From: Palsa-504 sp963808315
GTDB lineage: Bacteria; Actinomycetota; Actinomycetes; Streptosporangiales; Streptosporangiaceae
Assembly (NCBI GenBank): GCA_963808315.1
Contig: CAWEFK010000016.1
Span: 186,001-250,000, forward strand
Direction: 5' to 3'
Length of the DNA: 64,000 bases
In this document: positions 35,367-51,079 of the stretch, one piece after another
Numbering within the stretch: the first letter of the stretch is position 1
Layout of the letters: every line of letters begins with the position of its first letter
The notes under the pieces: model-generated
The model's database searches: none
What the model was told of the DNA's origin: nothing
The model's input: the letters and a program-made list of their open reading frames with translations, nothing else
Translations under genes and position numbers: made by a program

Positions 35367-37920
35367 ATGGCAGCAGCACGACGAGGCGGGACCACAGCGC
35401 CACCCCCGAGGACTTCGAAGAAAACATCGTCGACATCGACGTCGCGGAGGAAATGCGCGGCAGTTTCCTCGAGTACGCCTACAGCGTCATCTACCAGCGG
35501 GCGCTCCCGGACGCGCGGGACGGCCTGAAGCCGGTGCAGCGCCGGATCCTGTACCAGATGAACGAGATGGGCCTGCGCCCGGACCGGGCCCACGTCAAAT
35601 GCGCCCGGGTGGTCGGCGAGGTGATGGGCCGGCTGCACCCGCACGGGGACACGGCCATCTACGACGCGCTGGCCCGGATGGCCCAGCCGTGGGCGATGCG
35701 GCTGCCGCTGGTCGACGGGCACGGGAACTTCGGCAGCATGGGCGGCGACGACCAGCCCGCGGCGATGCGGTACACCGAGGCCCGGCTGACCGCGGCCGCG
35801 ATGGAGATGGTGGCCTCGATCGACGAGGACACCGTCGAGTTCATCCCGAACTACGACGGCAGCGAGACCCAGCCCGAGGTGCTGCCCGCCGGGATCCCCA
35901 ACCTGCTGGTGAACGGGACCTCAGGCATCGCGGTCGGGATGGCCACCAACATGGCGCCGCACAACCTGACCGAGGTCATCGCCGCCGCCCGGCACCTGAT
36001 CAAGAACCCCGACGCCTCGCTCGACGCCCTGATGCGCTTCGTCCCCGGTCCCGACCTGCCGACCGGCGGGCGCATTGTGGGGCTGGAGGGCGTCAGGGAG
36101 GCCTACGAGACCGGCCGGGGCATCTTCCGCACCCGGGCCACCGCGACCATCGAGCAGATCACCCCCCGGCGCACCGGCATCGTGGTCACCGAGCTGCCCT
36201 ACAGCATCGGCCCGGAAAAGGTCATGGCCCGGATCAAGGACCTGGTCCAGGCCAAGAAGCTGAACGGCATCGCCGACCTGAAAGATCTCACCGACCGGCA
36301 CCGCGGGCTGCACCTGGTGATCGAGATCCGCAGCGGCTTCAACCCGGACGCCGTGCTGGCCGAGCTGTACCGGCTGACGCCGATGGAGGAAACCTTCGGC
36401 ATCAACAACGTCGCCCTGGTCGACGGCCAGCCCCGGGTACTCGGGCTGCGCGAGCTGCTTGAGATCTACGTCGCGCACCGGCTGGAGGTGACCAGGCGGC
36501 GGACCGAGTACCGGCGGCGCAAGCGCACCGAGCGCCTGCACCTGGTCGACGGCCTGCTGATCGCGCTGCTCAACATCGACGAAGTGATCCAGGTCATCCG
36601 GACCAGCGACGACGCCGCCACGGCCAAGCAGCGGCTGATCGAGATCTTCGAGCTGTCCGAGATCCAGGCGCAGTACATCCTGGACACGCCGCTGCGCCGG
36701 CTGACCCGCTTCGACCGGCTCGAACTTGAGCAGGAGCAGGACACGCTGCGCGCCGAGATCGGCGCGCTGACCGAGATACTGGAGTCCGACGCGCTGCTGC
36801 GCGCGCTGGTCAGCGACGAGCTGGCGGAGGTGGCGAAGAAGTTCGGCACGCCGCGGCGGACGGTGCTGCTCGAGGGCGGCGGCGAGGCCCGGGCGGCGGC
36901 GGTCCCGCTCGAGGTCGCCGACGACCCGTGCGTGGTGCTGATGTCGGCGACGGGGCTGATGGCCCGGGCCGCGGTCAGCACGAGCGCGCCGAACGGGACT
37001 GCTCAGCTGGCCGAACGGACGGTGCTTCCCCCATGGGGTGATGCTGACTCGCTCGGCCCAGGACGCGGTGATGGCGGCGGTCCGGGCCACCGTACGGGGC
37101 ACCATCGGGGTGGTGACGTCGGCGGGACGGCTGGTCAAGCTGAACGTGCTCGAGCTGCCCGCGCTGCCGCCAGGCGCCGGAACTGTCTCGCTGGCGGGCG
37201 GCATGAGGGCCACCGAGTTCACCCAGCTGGCGGCCGGGGAAACGGTGGTCGGGCTGTGCGCGGTCGACCATCCCGGCGCGGGGCGTGGCGCTGGGGACCG
37301 CCGAGGGCGTGGTCAAGCGGGTGCTGCCGGATTACCCGCAGGCCCGCGAGGAGTTCGAGCTGATCACGCTGAAGGATGGCGACCGGGTGGTGGGCGCGGT
37401 CCAGCTGGACGGAGAGTCAGCCGAGCTGGTCTTCATCACCTCGGACGCGCAGCTGCTGCACTTCGCCGCGTCCTCGGTGCGGCCGCAGGGCCGGGCGGCC
37501 GGCGGCATGGCCGGGGTCCGGCTGGCGCCCCGGGCCTCGGTGGTGTGGTTCGGCGCCGTGGACGCCGACGCGGCCGCGGGAACGCCGACCGGAGCGCCAG
37601 GTACCTACTCCCCCGCGGTGGTCGTCACCGTGGCGGGCAGCGCGGGCGCCCTGCCCGGAGCGGCGGCAGGCAGCGTGAAGGTCACCCCGATGCACGAGTA
37701 CCCGAGCAAGGGCCGGGCCACCGGCGGCGTACGCTGCCACCGGTTCCTCAAGGGCGAGGACATGCTGGTGGCGGCCTGGGCCGGGCCGTCCCCGGCGGTG
37801 GGCGCCACCGAATCGGGCGCCCCCGTCGCGCTGCCGGATCCGGTCGGCAGGCGGGACGGCTCCGGGACCGGGCTGGCCGGACCGCTGGCCGTCATCGGCG
37901 GCGCGGTGCGGGTGGTGTAG
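35367..37920 (+). CDS. parC: DNA topoisomerase IV subunit A (ParC/GyrA2), frame breaks
   Basis: Breakage-reunion subunit of topoisomerase IV, which decatenates daughter chromosomes with ParE. ATG 35367 gives MAAARRGGTTAPP; after a break near 35405 comes EDFEENIVDIDVAEEMRGSF. The active-site Tyr is in PAAMRYTEARLTAA, and the winged-helix HPHGDTAIYDALARMAQPW is complete. The coiled region spans LEIYVAHRLEVTRRRTEYRR to ALVSDELAEVAKKFGTPRR. The C-terminal propeller continues through breaks near 37030 and 37280 (GVVTSAGRLVKLNVLELPAL, then ALGTAEGVVKRVLPDYPQA). The GyrA-box is not evident, supporting ParC over GyrA. The parE gene lies 750 bases on, convergent, as in Streptomyces. Confidence 0.93.
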
Positions 37921-37932
37921 CGAAGCTCGTGG

Positions 37933-38384
37933 TCAGGTCGCTGCTGAGCTAACGGATCCGTAGGCCAGCTGGTCCCGCCGGGTCGGACTAACGGGTTCGC
38001 GCCGGGGGGCCAGGCTGGGCTGGGGGCGGGCGGCTGGGGGACGTGGGTTGGCTGGGGAACCTGAGTCGGCTGGGGGGCGGTGGCGGCTTGGGCCAGTTGG
38101 GTCAGCAGGTCCGCTGGACCGGCCGAGCGCTCGTCGGCGAGCTGCCATTTGCGGACGAGCATTGCGCCCTCGGGGCCGGGAGCGAAGGTGCCGCCACGGA
38201 AACAGCCGACTGCGGTCAGCGCCGCGATGTCGGGATCGTCGTCGGGGACGGTCTGCAGGTACGCGGCCGCCTCCAGCAGGCAGACGACGCTGCGCGCCAC
38301 ATGCGCCGGGTTGGCGCCCGCGCGGTCGAGCCGCCACCAGGCCCGCGCACGCAGGAACTGTGCCACCAGCATTGCCTTAGTCAC
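37933..38384 (-). CDS. Conserved hypothetical protein beside parC
   Basis: Cytosolic protein of about 150 aa, convergent with parC. The N-terminal half is well-defined alpha-helix: MTKAMLVAQFLRARAWWRLD, VARSVVCLLEAAAYLQTVP, DIAALTAVGCFRGGTFAPG. The C-terminal half is a Pro/Gln-rich linker (QATAPQPTQVPQ type). I infer a frame change near 38000, giving an end at 37933 (TRRDQLAYGSVSSAAT). Without it the frame would run far into parC. I recall similar proteins near topoisomerase genes of actinomycetes, but no function. Confidence 0.55.
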
Positions 38385-38498
38385 AAATAGTCATGCTACC
38401 AGCACTTTAAGTTACTTCCCGATCCCCGTGCCCGCAGCGTGTCGCTTCTTCAGCCTCAGCAGTCACCTTGCTGCACCGGGTGGCTTTTGCGAAATTAC

Positions 38499-38540
38499 CG
38501 TGGATCGCTACCTCCCCTATAAGGGGTGTAATGATCCACG
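38499..38540. terminator. Nested perfect hairpin downstream of parE
   Basis: The outer arms CGTGGATC (38499-38506) and GATCCACG (38533-38540) enclose an inner stem CCCCT-ATA-AGGGG (38514-38526), all perfectly paired. It lies about 130 bases beyond the parE stop and about 115 bases upstream of the hypothetical gene start on the same strand. No U-tract follows on either strand, so it is either a non-canonical terminator or a regulatory RNA/DNA structure. Confidence 0.5.
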
Positions 38541-38668
38541 AAGATTAAGTCGCTGCGGAAAACCCGGCGCTTGGAAGCCGAGAACAGGCGAGGTCAGACA
38601 GCTGGGATAGGTGCGGTGAGTGGGGCGCCAGGGATCACGATCGGGATGGGCGACTTGTCGCCGTGGGC

Positions 38669-40839
<2,171 letters not shown>

Positions 40840-41004
40840 GAGCGGCCGATCTCCTTCCGGGAACACGGACACGGATGGCCACGCGGGGCCTTAGTTGCAG
40901 GGTAGCTGCCGCGCCGGCCGACTTCTGCATGCCACGCGGCGGCGGCCTAAAATCCGAGACTCTGATCATGACGAATGCATCAACGGCCCGCAATGGGGTA
41001 TCGA

Positions 41005-41085
41005 ATGAACACAATCCACACGGCGCCTGTGTGTCACCGGTACTCCCCCAGGTACCGGCGGGATGCAGGCGCCGTGCGGTTTTAG
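41005..41085 (+). other. Possible leader peptide ORF overlapping a nested hairpin
   Basis: A 26-codon frame, MNTIHTAPVCHRYSPRYRRD then AGAVRF, begins at ATG 41005 with GGGG upstream. The hairpin at 41021-41074 lies inside it. Translation of the frame would open the stem, an arrangement used in attenuation. The downstream gene on this strand is the DUF7455 protein. Evidence is positional only. Confidence 0.3.
41021..41074 (+). terminator. Nested hairpin followed by GGTTTT, possible attenuator before the DUF7455 gene
   Basis: The outer arms CGGCGCCTG (41021-41029) and CAGGCGCCG (41066-41074) and inner arms CCGGTAC (41037-41043) and GTACCGG (41052-41058) pair perfectly. TGCGGTTTTAG follows. The hairpin is in the divergent parE/DUF7455 region with no plus-strand gene before it, so it would stop or modulate a transcript reading toward the DUF7455 gene. 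Confidence 0.45.
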
Positions 41086-41251
41086 TGACAGCTGTGACCA
41101 CGCTGAGTCCGGGCGCGGTTTCGCTTGTGGCGTACACCACGGGATGTGGGGAACGCTGACGGCGGGGTATGTGTTGTGCTGAGCTGTAAGGGCAGAAAAC
41201 CGAGCCAGACGGATATAGATGCCGGAGGCACGACGCGAGAGGAAGGCGACG

Positions 41252-41464
41252 TTGACCGGAGCTATAGCCCCCACCAAGCCGCTGACCGCGCTGGACGTCT
41301 GCGACCGATGCGGAGCCCAGGCGTACGTTCGCGTGCTACTCGCTAACGCGGGAGAGCTGCTTTTCTGTGCGCACCATGGTCGTGAGCACGCCCAGGCTCT
41401 CGCCAAGGTCGCCGTGGATATTCAGGACGAGAGTAACCGGCTGTCAGAGCCGCAGCCTCAATAG
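41252..41464 (+). CDS. DUF7455 zinc-ribbon protein, about 70 aa
   Basis: Small conserved actinobacterial protein always seen near hrdB/parE. It has a two-knuckle zinc site: VCDRCGAQAYVRV and LLFCAHHGREHAQAL. TTG 41252 (LTGAIAPTKPLTALD) has GAGAGGAAGG 5 bases upstream and matches the length of Streptomyces homologues; ATG 41219 would add 11 residues. The function is unknown. A strong terminator follows at 41496. Confidence 0.85.
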   Translation: MTGAIAPTKPLTALDVCDRCGAQAYVRVLLANAGELLFCAHHGREHAQALAKVAVDIQDESNRLSEPQPQ

Positions 41465-41495
41465 CAGCACGGTCCCAGCCAGGCCGGCAAGGACG

Positions 41496-41531
41496 CCGAC
41501 GTCAGTTCCGTTCATGACGTCGGTTTTCTTT
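41496..41531 (+). terminator. Rho-independent terminator of the DUF7455 gene
   Basis: CCGACGTCA (41496-41504) and TGACGTCGG (41515-41523) form a perfect 9-base stem with a 10-base loop, followed directly by TTTTCTTT. It is 30 bases after the stop codon at 41464 and fits the classical intrinsic terminator. Confidence 0.85.
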
Positions 41532-41564
41532 GTGCCAAAAACGGCTGGCGGCTAGCTGTGCGAA

Positions 41565-41596
41565 TGCCCCGGGCGCCTTCGAGGGCGCCCGGGGCA
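41565..41596 (-). terminator. GC-rich hairpin terminator of hrdB
   Basis: TGCCCCGGGCGCC (41565-41577) and GGCGCCCGGGGCA (41584-41596) make a perfect 13-base stem with a 6-base loop, 33 bases beyond the hrdB stop. There is no U-run on the hrdB strand, so this would be an I-shaped terminator of the kind common in actinomycetes. Confidence 0.65.
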
Positions 41597-41628
41597 CGCG
41601 GCCAGGATCGTTCGGACTTAAAAGGGTG

Positions 41629-43099
41629 TTAGTCCAGGTAGTCGCGGAGAACCTGAGACCGGGACGGGTGCCTGAGCTTGGACATCGTCTTGGACTCGAT
41701 CTGGCGGATCCGCTCGCGGGTCACGCCGTAGACCTTGCCGATCTCATCCAGGGTCTTGGGCTGGCCGTCGGTCAGCCCGAAGCGCATCGACACCACACCC
41801 GGCCTCGCGCTCGGACAGCGTGTCGAGCACCGAGTGCAGTTGCTCCTGCAGCAGGGTGAAGCTGACCGCCTCGCCCGGCTGGATCGCCTCGGAGTCCTCG
41901 ATCAGGTCACCGAACTCGCTGTCGCCGTCCTCGCCGAGCGGAGTGTGCAGCGAGATCGGCTCACGGCCGTACTTCTGCACCTCGACGACCTTCTCCGGGG
42001 TCATGTCGAGCTCGACCGCCAGCTCGTCCGGGGTGGGCTCACGGCCCAGATCCTGGAGCATCTGGCGCTGCACCCGGGCGAGCTTGTTGATGACCTCGAC
42101 CATGTGCACCGGGATCCGGATGGTGCGCGCCTGGTCGGCCATGGCCCGGGTGATCGCCTGCCGGATCCACCAGGTGGCGTACGTGGAGAACTTGTAGCCC
42201 TTGGTGTAGTCGAACTTCTCCACGGCCCGGATCAGGCCCAGGTTGCCTTCCTGGATCAGGTCGAGGAACAGCATGCCGCGGCCGGTGTACCGCTTGGCCA
42301 GCGACACCACCAGCCGCAGGTTGGCCTCGAGCAGGTGATTCTTGGCCCGGGTGCCGTCCTCGGCGATCCACTCCAGGTCGATGCGCGCGTCGCTGTGCAT
42401 CGCGCGCCCGCCCTCGGCCAGCTTCTCCTCGGCGAACAGGCCCGCCTCGATCCGCTTGGCCAGCTCGACCTCTTGCTCGGCGTTGAGCAGCGGGACCTTG
42501 CCGATCTGCTTCAGGTAGTCCTTGACCGGATCCGCGGTCGCGCCCGCCACCGCCACCTGCGCGGCGGGAAGGTCATCGTCGTCGTCACCGAAGACGAAGA
42601 TCTCCTCGTCCTCACCGCCGCCGTCCGGAGCGATCTTGACCACGCGGGCACCGGCCGCGGCTTCCGGGCCCTCGGCCTCGGCGTCGCCATCGGCGGCCGG
42701 GCGATCAGGCCCGGACCCGCCGTCGGCGACGTCCGGCGCTTCGGCCTCGTCACCGACCAGGTCATCGATTACGGCCACATCGGCGATGTCGGGCTCCTCT
42801 AGGTCGGCGTCGGCGAGCACAGCCTGCAGGTCCACGTCATCGGCGTCGAGATCACCGATATCTTCGAGATCCGCGGTTTCCGGCTCCCCGTCGGTGTCGG
42901 GATCTGTATCGTCAAGCTCGACTGCGGTCAGGCTGGCATCCGCGTCGGCGCGCATCCCGGATCGCTCGTCCGGGGCCTTGGGTCCAGGACCGGCTGCCCG
43001 CGGAGCCGCGTGCACCGGCTGATCGCCTGCGGCCCGCGGCTGTGCGTCCGGAATCCTGGGGCGCTTCCGCGCTGCGGAGTTGGCAGCGCTCACGACCAC
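41629..43099 (-). CDS. hrdB: Principal sigma factor HrdB/RpoD (SigA), one frame break
   Basis: Housekeeping sigma factor. After an acidic linker, regions 1.2 to 4 are canonical: VKDYLKQIGKVPLLNAEQEV, GMLFLDLIQEGNLGLIRAVE, YKFSTYATWWIRQAITRAMA, EPTPDELAVELDMTPEKVVE. After an apparent one-base insertion near 41795, the invariant end follows: VSMRFGLTDGQPKTLDEIGK, GVTRERIRQIESKTMSKLRH, SRSQVLRDYLD. The break lies in an essential gene and is almost certainly a sequence error. GTG 43099 (VVSAANSAARKR) has GGAAGGGG upstream. Compared with Streptomyces HrdB the region before VSAA is absent, so this protein lacks that N-terminal extension, and its linker is Asp/Glu-rich rather than Lys/Ala-rich. Confidence 0.95.
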
Positions 43100-43215
43100 G
43101 GTCACCCCTTCCTTCGATGGATAGATGCCACTCGGGAAAGATTCAACCCGCATGCCTCCCACTCATCACCATAGGCTCCGGCCGAGAGTGACTTGTACGC
43201 CTCGCCCGGGCCCCC

Positions 43216-45530
43216 TCACCGTGGACCGCCTACCGGCACGTGCAGCACGAGCACGGTTACATCGTCGTCTTGCTCGTGACCTGCGAGCATATGTTCAACC
43301 AGGTACTCAAGAAGCCGTTCGGGCCGAGCCAGCACGTCCGCATCGGCACGTGCGGCCACCGCCGCCAGTTCTTCAAGGCCCGCGTCGAGGCCACGATTCC
43401 TGTTCTCCACCAGACCATCAGAATAAAAGATCGCCGTGCTCCCCGGCCGCAGGTTGAACGGGTGCTGCCGCCGTGGGCTGGCCCAGCCCAGCGGAGTCCC
43501 GGCTTCCACCTGATCGAACCGCGGAGCGCAGCCCGCCTCAAGAACAAGAGCGGGCAGATGTCCCGCATTCCCGAGCACGCCCTCGCCGGTTTCCGGGTCG
43601 ATGACCAGGTAGGCGACCGTGGTCACCTGCTCCTCCTGCTCGGTGGCGCTGAACAGGCGGTCCAGCCCGCCGAGGACCGCCGCCGGGCGCGGATCGGTCA
43701 GCGCGAGCGCGCGCAGCGCGTTGCGGACCCGGCCCATCCCGGCCGCCGCGGTCAGGCCCTTGCCCATCACGTCGCCGAGGGCCACGGCCAGCCGGTGATC
43801 GGCCAGCCGGAACGCGTCGTACCAGTCGCCGCCGATCTCCATGTTCTTGGCCGGACGGTACTTGGGCACCAGGACCAGGCCGGGCACGCTGGGCAGCTGA
43901 TCGGGGAGCAGGCTGCGCTGCAGCGTCTCCGCCGTCTTGTGCTCCCGCTCGTACAGGCCGGCCCGCTCGACCGCCAGCTGGCACTGGCCGGCCAGCGCTT
44001 CGAGGAAGACCCGCTCCTCCTCGGTAATCTTCCTCGGCCGGCCGAACGAGAACCGCAGCGCGCCCAGCGGCGCGCCGGCCGCAAGCAGCGGCAGGCCGAC
44101 CCACGAGCGCTCGTCCGAGGCGGCCACCCGCTCCGGATCGATCTCGAGCTCGTCCTCGAACTGCCTGCGCAGGTCATCGGGGTCTTCGACGAGCACGGGG
44201 CGGCGGGTCGCGATCGCCCTGGTGATCACGCTCGGGGAGGACAGGGTCAGCTCGCCGCCCGCCGAATCGGGCGCGTTCCGCAGATCGTCGTTGATCACCC
44301 GCAGCCGGGCGCTGTCCGGGTCGATCAGCACGACGGCCGAACGCAGCGCGCCGATCGCGGTCCGGCCGACCTCGGTGATGACCTCGACCACCTGCTCGAC
44401 CGTGAGCGCCTCGGCCAGCATCGAGGTGGCCTGCTGCAACCGCGCGGTGCGCAGCGCCGCGGCGGACAGCTGCTCGGTCAGCCGGCCGCGCATCTCCTCG
44501 GCCTCGCGCTGGCTGGTGACGTCGGTGCTCGCCCCGACCCACTCCGCGATCTTGCCGTCCCGCTCGATCGGGACGGCACGCACGTCGTAGTGCCGGTAGG
44601 AGCCGCCCTTGGTCCGGATCCGGTAACGATCGTCGAACACCTTGCCGGTCCGGACACACTCGCGCCAGTCGCGCTCGACCCGGTCCCTGTCCTCGGGGTG
44701 GATGGCCTCCAGCCAGCCGGTGCCGAGGTACTCCTGCACGGTCTGCCCGGTGATCCACCGCCACTCCGGGGAGTCTTCCTTCATCGCGCCGTCCGGCGCC
44801 GCCACCCAGACCACCTGGGCGCCGCCCTGGACCAGCGAGCGGTAACGCTCCTCGCTCCGCCTGAGGTCCGCCGTGACCGCCTGCGCCGCGGCCACCGCCG
44901 TCAGCGCCTGGGCCAGCGCGGCGTCCGGTGCGGCCACGTTGAGCAGGGTGAGGCCGATGCCGAAGATCTCCCCGGTCGCGTCGCGCACCGGGAACCAGGA
45001 GGCGCACGCGGATGCCCGGGACGTCTCGGCTGATCCCGGTTCTGGCTCTGATCCCGGTTCTGGCTCTGATTCCGGTTCTGGCTCTGGCGATCCTGGCGAG
45101 GCGGTCTGGGCCGGGGCGCCGGTGAGCGGGGGGTAGCCGGGCTCCACGAGCGGCTTTCCGTCGGCCAGGATCCGGCGCAGCGCGGCTTCGGCCCGGGTCG
45201 CGATCTCCGCGGGCCAGACCTCGGCCGGGCGCAGGCCGACATAGGCGGCCGGGTCAGGGCCGGCCGCCGACGCTTCCGTTCCGGCCGCCGAGGATTCGCG
45301 GCGGCGGCCGGGGAGTCCGTTCCGGCGGCCGGGGATTCCGCGCCCGACCCGGACGGATCCGCTCCGGGGCTGGACGAATGAGCGCCGAGCCGGGCCATGG
45401 TCGTGTTCACCCAGCGGAAGCGCAGGTCAGACCCGAACAGGGCCACACCCACGGGCGCCTGGCCCATCAGCATGTCCAGAACGGAATCGGAGGCATCGCG
45501 TTGCCTGGGCACGGACGTCTCCATGCTCAC
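43216..45530 (-). CDS. PAS-PAS-GAF-PP2C (SpoIIE-type) protein phosphatase, one frame break
   Basis: Sensor phosphatase typical of actinobacterial anti-anti-sigma control. GTG 45530 (VSMETSVPRQRDASD) has GGGGAG 6 bases upstream. A first PAS domain (MLMGQAPVGVALFGSDLRFR) is followed by a low-complexity linker containing the frame change near 45300 and an 18-base repeat. A full PAS (SEERYRSLVQGGAQVVWVAA), a GAF domain (ADALTVEQVVEVITEVGRT region) and a SpoIIE/PP2C catalytic domain come next. The metal residues are in MEIGGDWYDAFRLADHRLAV, VGDVMGKGLTAAAGMGRV-like and GHEQDDDVTVLVLH. It probably dephosphorylates an STAS-domain anti-anti-sigma. No partner switch genes are adjacent. Confidence 0.87.
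45032..45085. repeat. Three tandem 18-base repeats coding Glu-Pro-Glu/Ser linker
   Basis: GATCCCGGTTCTGGCTCT occurs at 45032-45049 and 45050-45067, with a one-base variant at 45068-45085. The repeats encode an acidic Pro-Glu-Pro-Glu/Ser linker of the phosphatase and keep its frame because the unit is a multiple of three. Confidence 0.85.
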
Positions 45531-47351
45531 AACGAACTCCCCTGTACCTCGCCCGGGGGTGCCATAGGCGGCTCCTTCCCCGGCATCACCGTTCCCGCTT
45601 TCCGGGCTATCGTTCCAGCAGCCAACCAATTAAGCGTGCCACAGTCCGGCAATTGGTGCGGCCAGGTAGGCGGATTCGCGGTCAGCGAACGACCATCTAG
45701 CCTGCACGTCTAGCGTGCCGTCCAATCAGCCCGGGTGGCGTACGCCATTGAGGAGGCGAAATTACAGCGGGCATGACAACGTAGCATAGCGTCCGCATGT
45801 CCAGATCTGAGAGGCTATCAGGGTGAGCCCGCAGAGCCGTCGTAGCCCGTCCCCCGGTGGGTCAGGCAGCGGCCAGCGACGAGAGGCCGCTGTCCCGCCG
45901 CCGAATGCGCTGTTCGCCGAGCTACTTCGCGCTGCCCGCGAACTGCTCGCGGTGCGCAGTCCGCTCGACGCGGAGCTCATGGTGAGCGAACTGCTCGGCA
46001 CCTGGTGGGGGCAGCGTGGCGGCGGCAGGCGCGCCGCCACGGTCGAGCAGCTGGTCGGCGAGGGACTGGTCGACTACGCCGGCCACCAGCGCAGCCCGGC
46101 GGCGCTGGCCCTGCTGTCCGGCATCGCCTGCCTCGGCACCCCGCGGCAGGCGGCCAAGGCCGAGCGTGCGGCGCTCGACCTGATCGAGGGCGGCGTGCCG
46201 TGCCCCGGCTGGGCCGAGCACCTCGGCGCGGTGACCTCGGCGGAGTGTTACGTCAACCCCGATGACGGGGGTGACCAGGACGAGGTCATCTGCGTGTTCA
46301 GCTACGCCGGGGAGGAACCGCACGCCCTGGTCACCGTGGTGGATTACAACGCGGACGGGATGATCCGCGACGGCTGGGTGACCTCGCGAGTGGCCAAGCT
46401 GCTCGACCACTGCCGGGAGGCGAGCGGCCAGCGCGGCACCGCGGGCAAGCAGGCGTTCCGCCAGGTCGACGCCGGGCAGGCCCGGCACATGCTGGAGACC
46501 GCGCTCAACGAGACCGACGCGGCCACAGAACCCGCGGTCAGCGAGTCCTTCCCCTCCTACCACGCCTTCATCCGGGCCAGGATCCGGGCGCTGCCGCCGT
46601 ACCGCGGGCACTCGCTGTCGAACACCGGCGCCCGGCGGCAGGTCTGGAGCAAGGACCGGCGGGCCATGCTGGCCGCCGAGTTCCTCGCCTCCGACGAGGC
46701 GGAAGACCTGTCCGACCGCGGCTCGGCCAGCCATTGCGCCGACCGCATCATCGACTACGGGTGTGACAGGGATTTCGGGCGGCCGCTGCGGATGAGCCCG
46801 ACCAAGGTCGAGACGTTCCTGCTCAAGTGGCTGCCGCGCAAGGTGATGCTGTCGTTCGCGGAGCAGGACGCGATGCCGCACGTGCTGGGGGCATGGGTGC
46901 GGTGGGCGGGACGCCGCCGCGGGCTCGACGGGGCCGCGGTGACCGAGACGCTCGAGGCCGTGTTCAACTCGATGGGCAGGTTCGCCCAGGCCTACCGGGA
47001 TCCGGCCGAGTTCGGCCTGGACTACGCGCTGGTGCGGCGGCTGCTGCCGGACGCGGACCTGGAGGCGCTGCCGCGGCGCGCGTTCGCGTTCCCGGTCCTG
47101 GAAGGCTGGCATTCCGGCACCGACCTATCCATCCTGGACCCGGCCGACCCGCGGGACCGGCGCGCGCTGCTCGCCGCCGACCACGCCACCCCCGCGCCCG
47201 GCGGGGTCGGCCGCCACATCGAGCGGCACGTGGTCCTGGCCGACCGGCTCTGGCGCGGTGACCCGCCCGAGCTGTGGGAGGCCGCGCAGCGCCTGCTCGA
47301 CGCCGGCCAGGACCGGCACCTGGTGCTGCACGCGCTGATGGCCGTGCTCGA

Positions 47352-51068
<3,717 letters not shown>

Positions 51069-51079
51069 GGTGGTCAGGG

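Noticed and set aside
45032..45085. Three regular 18-base repeats considered as a CRISPR fragment
   Set aside because: No spacers between the units, and the repeats are in frame within a coding linker.
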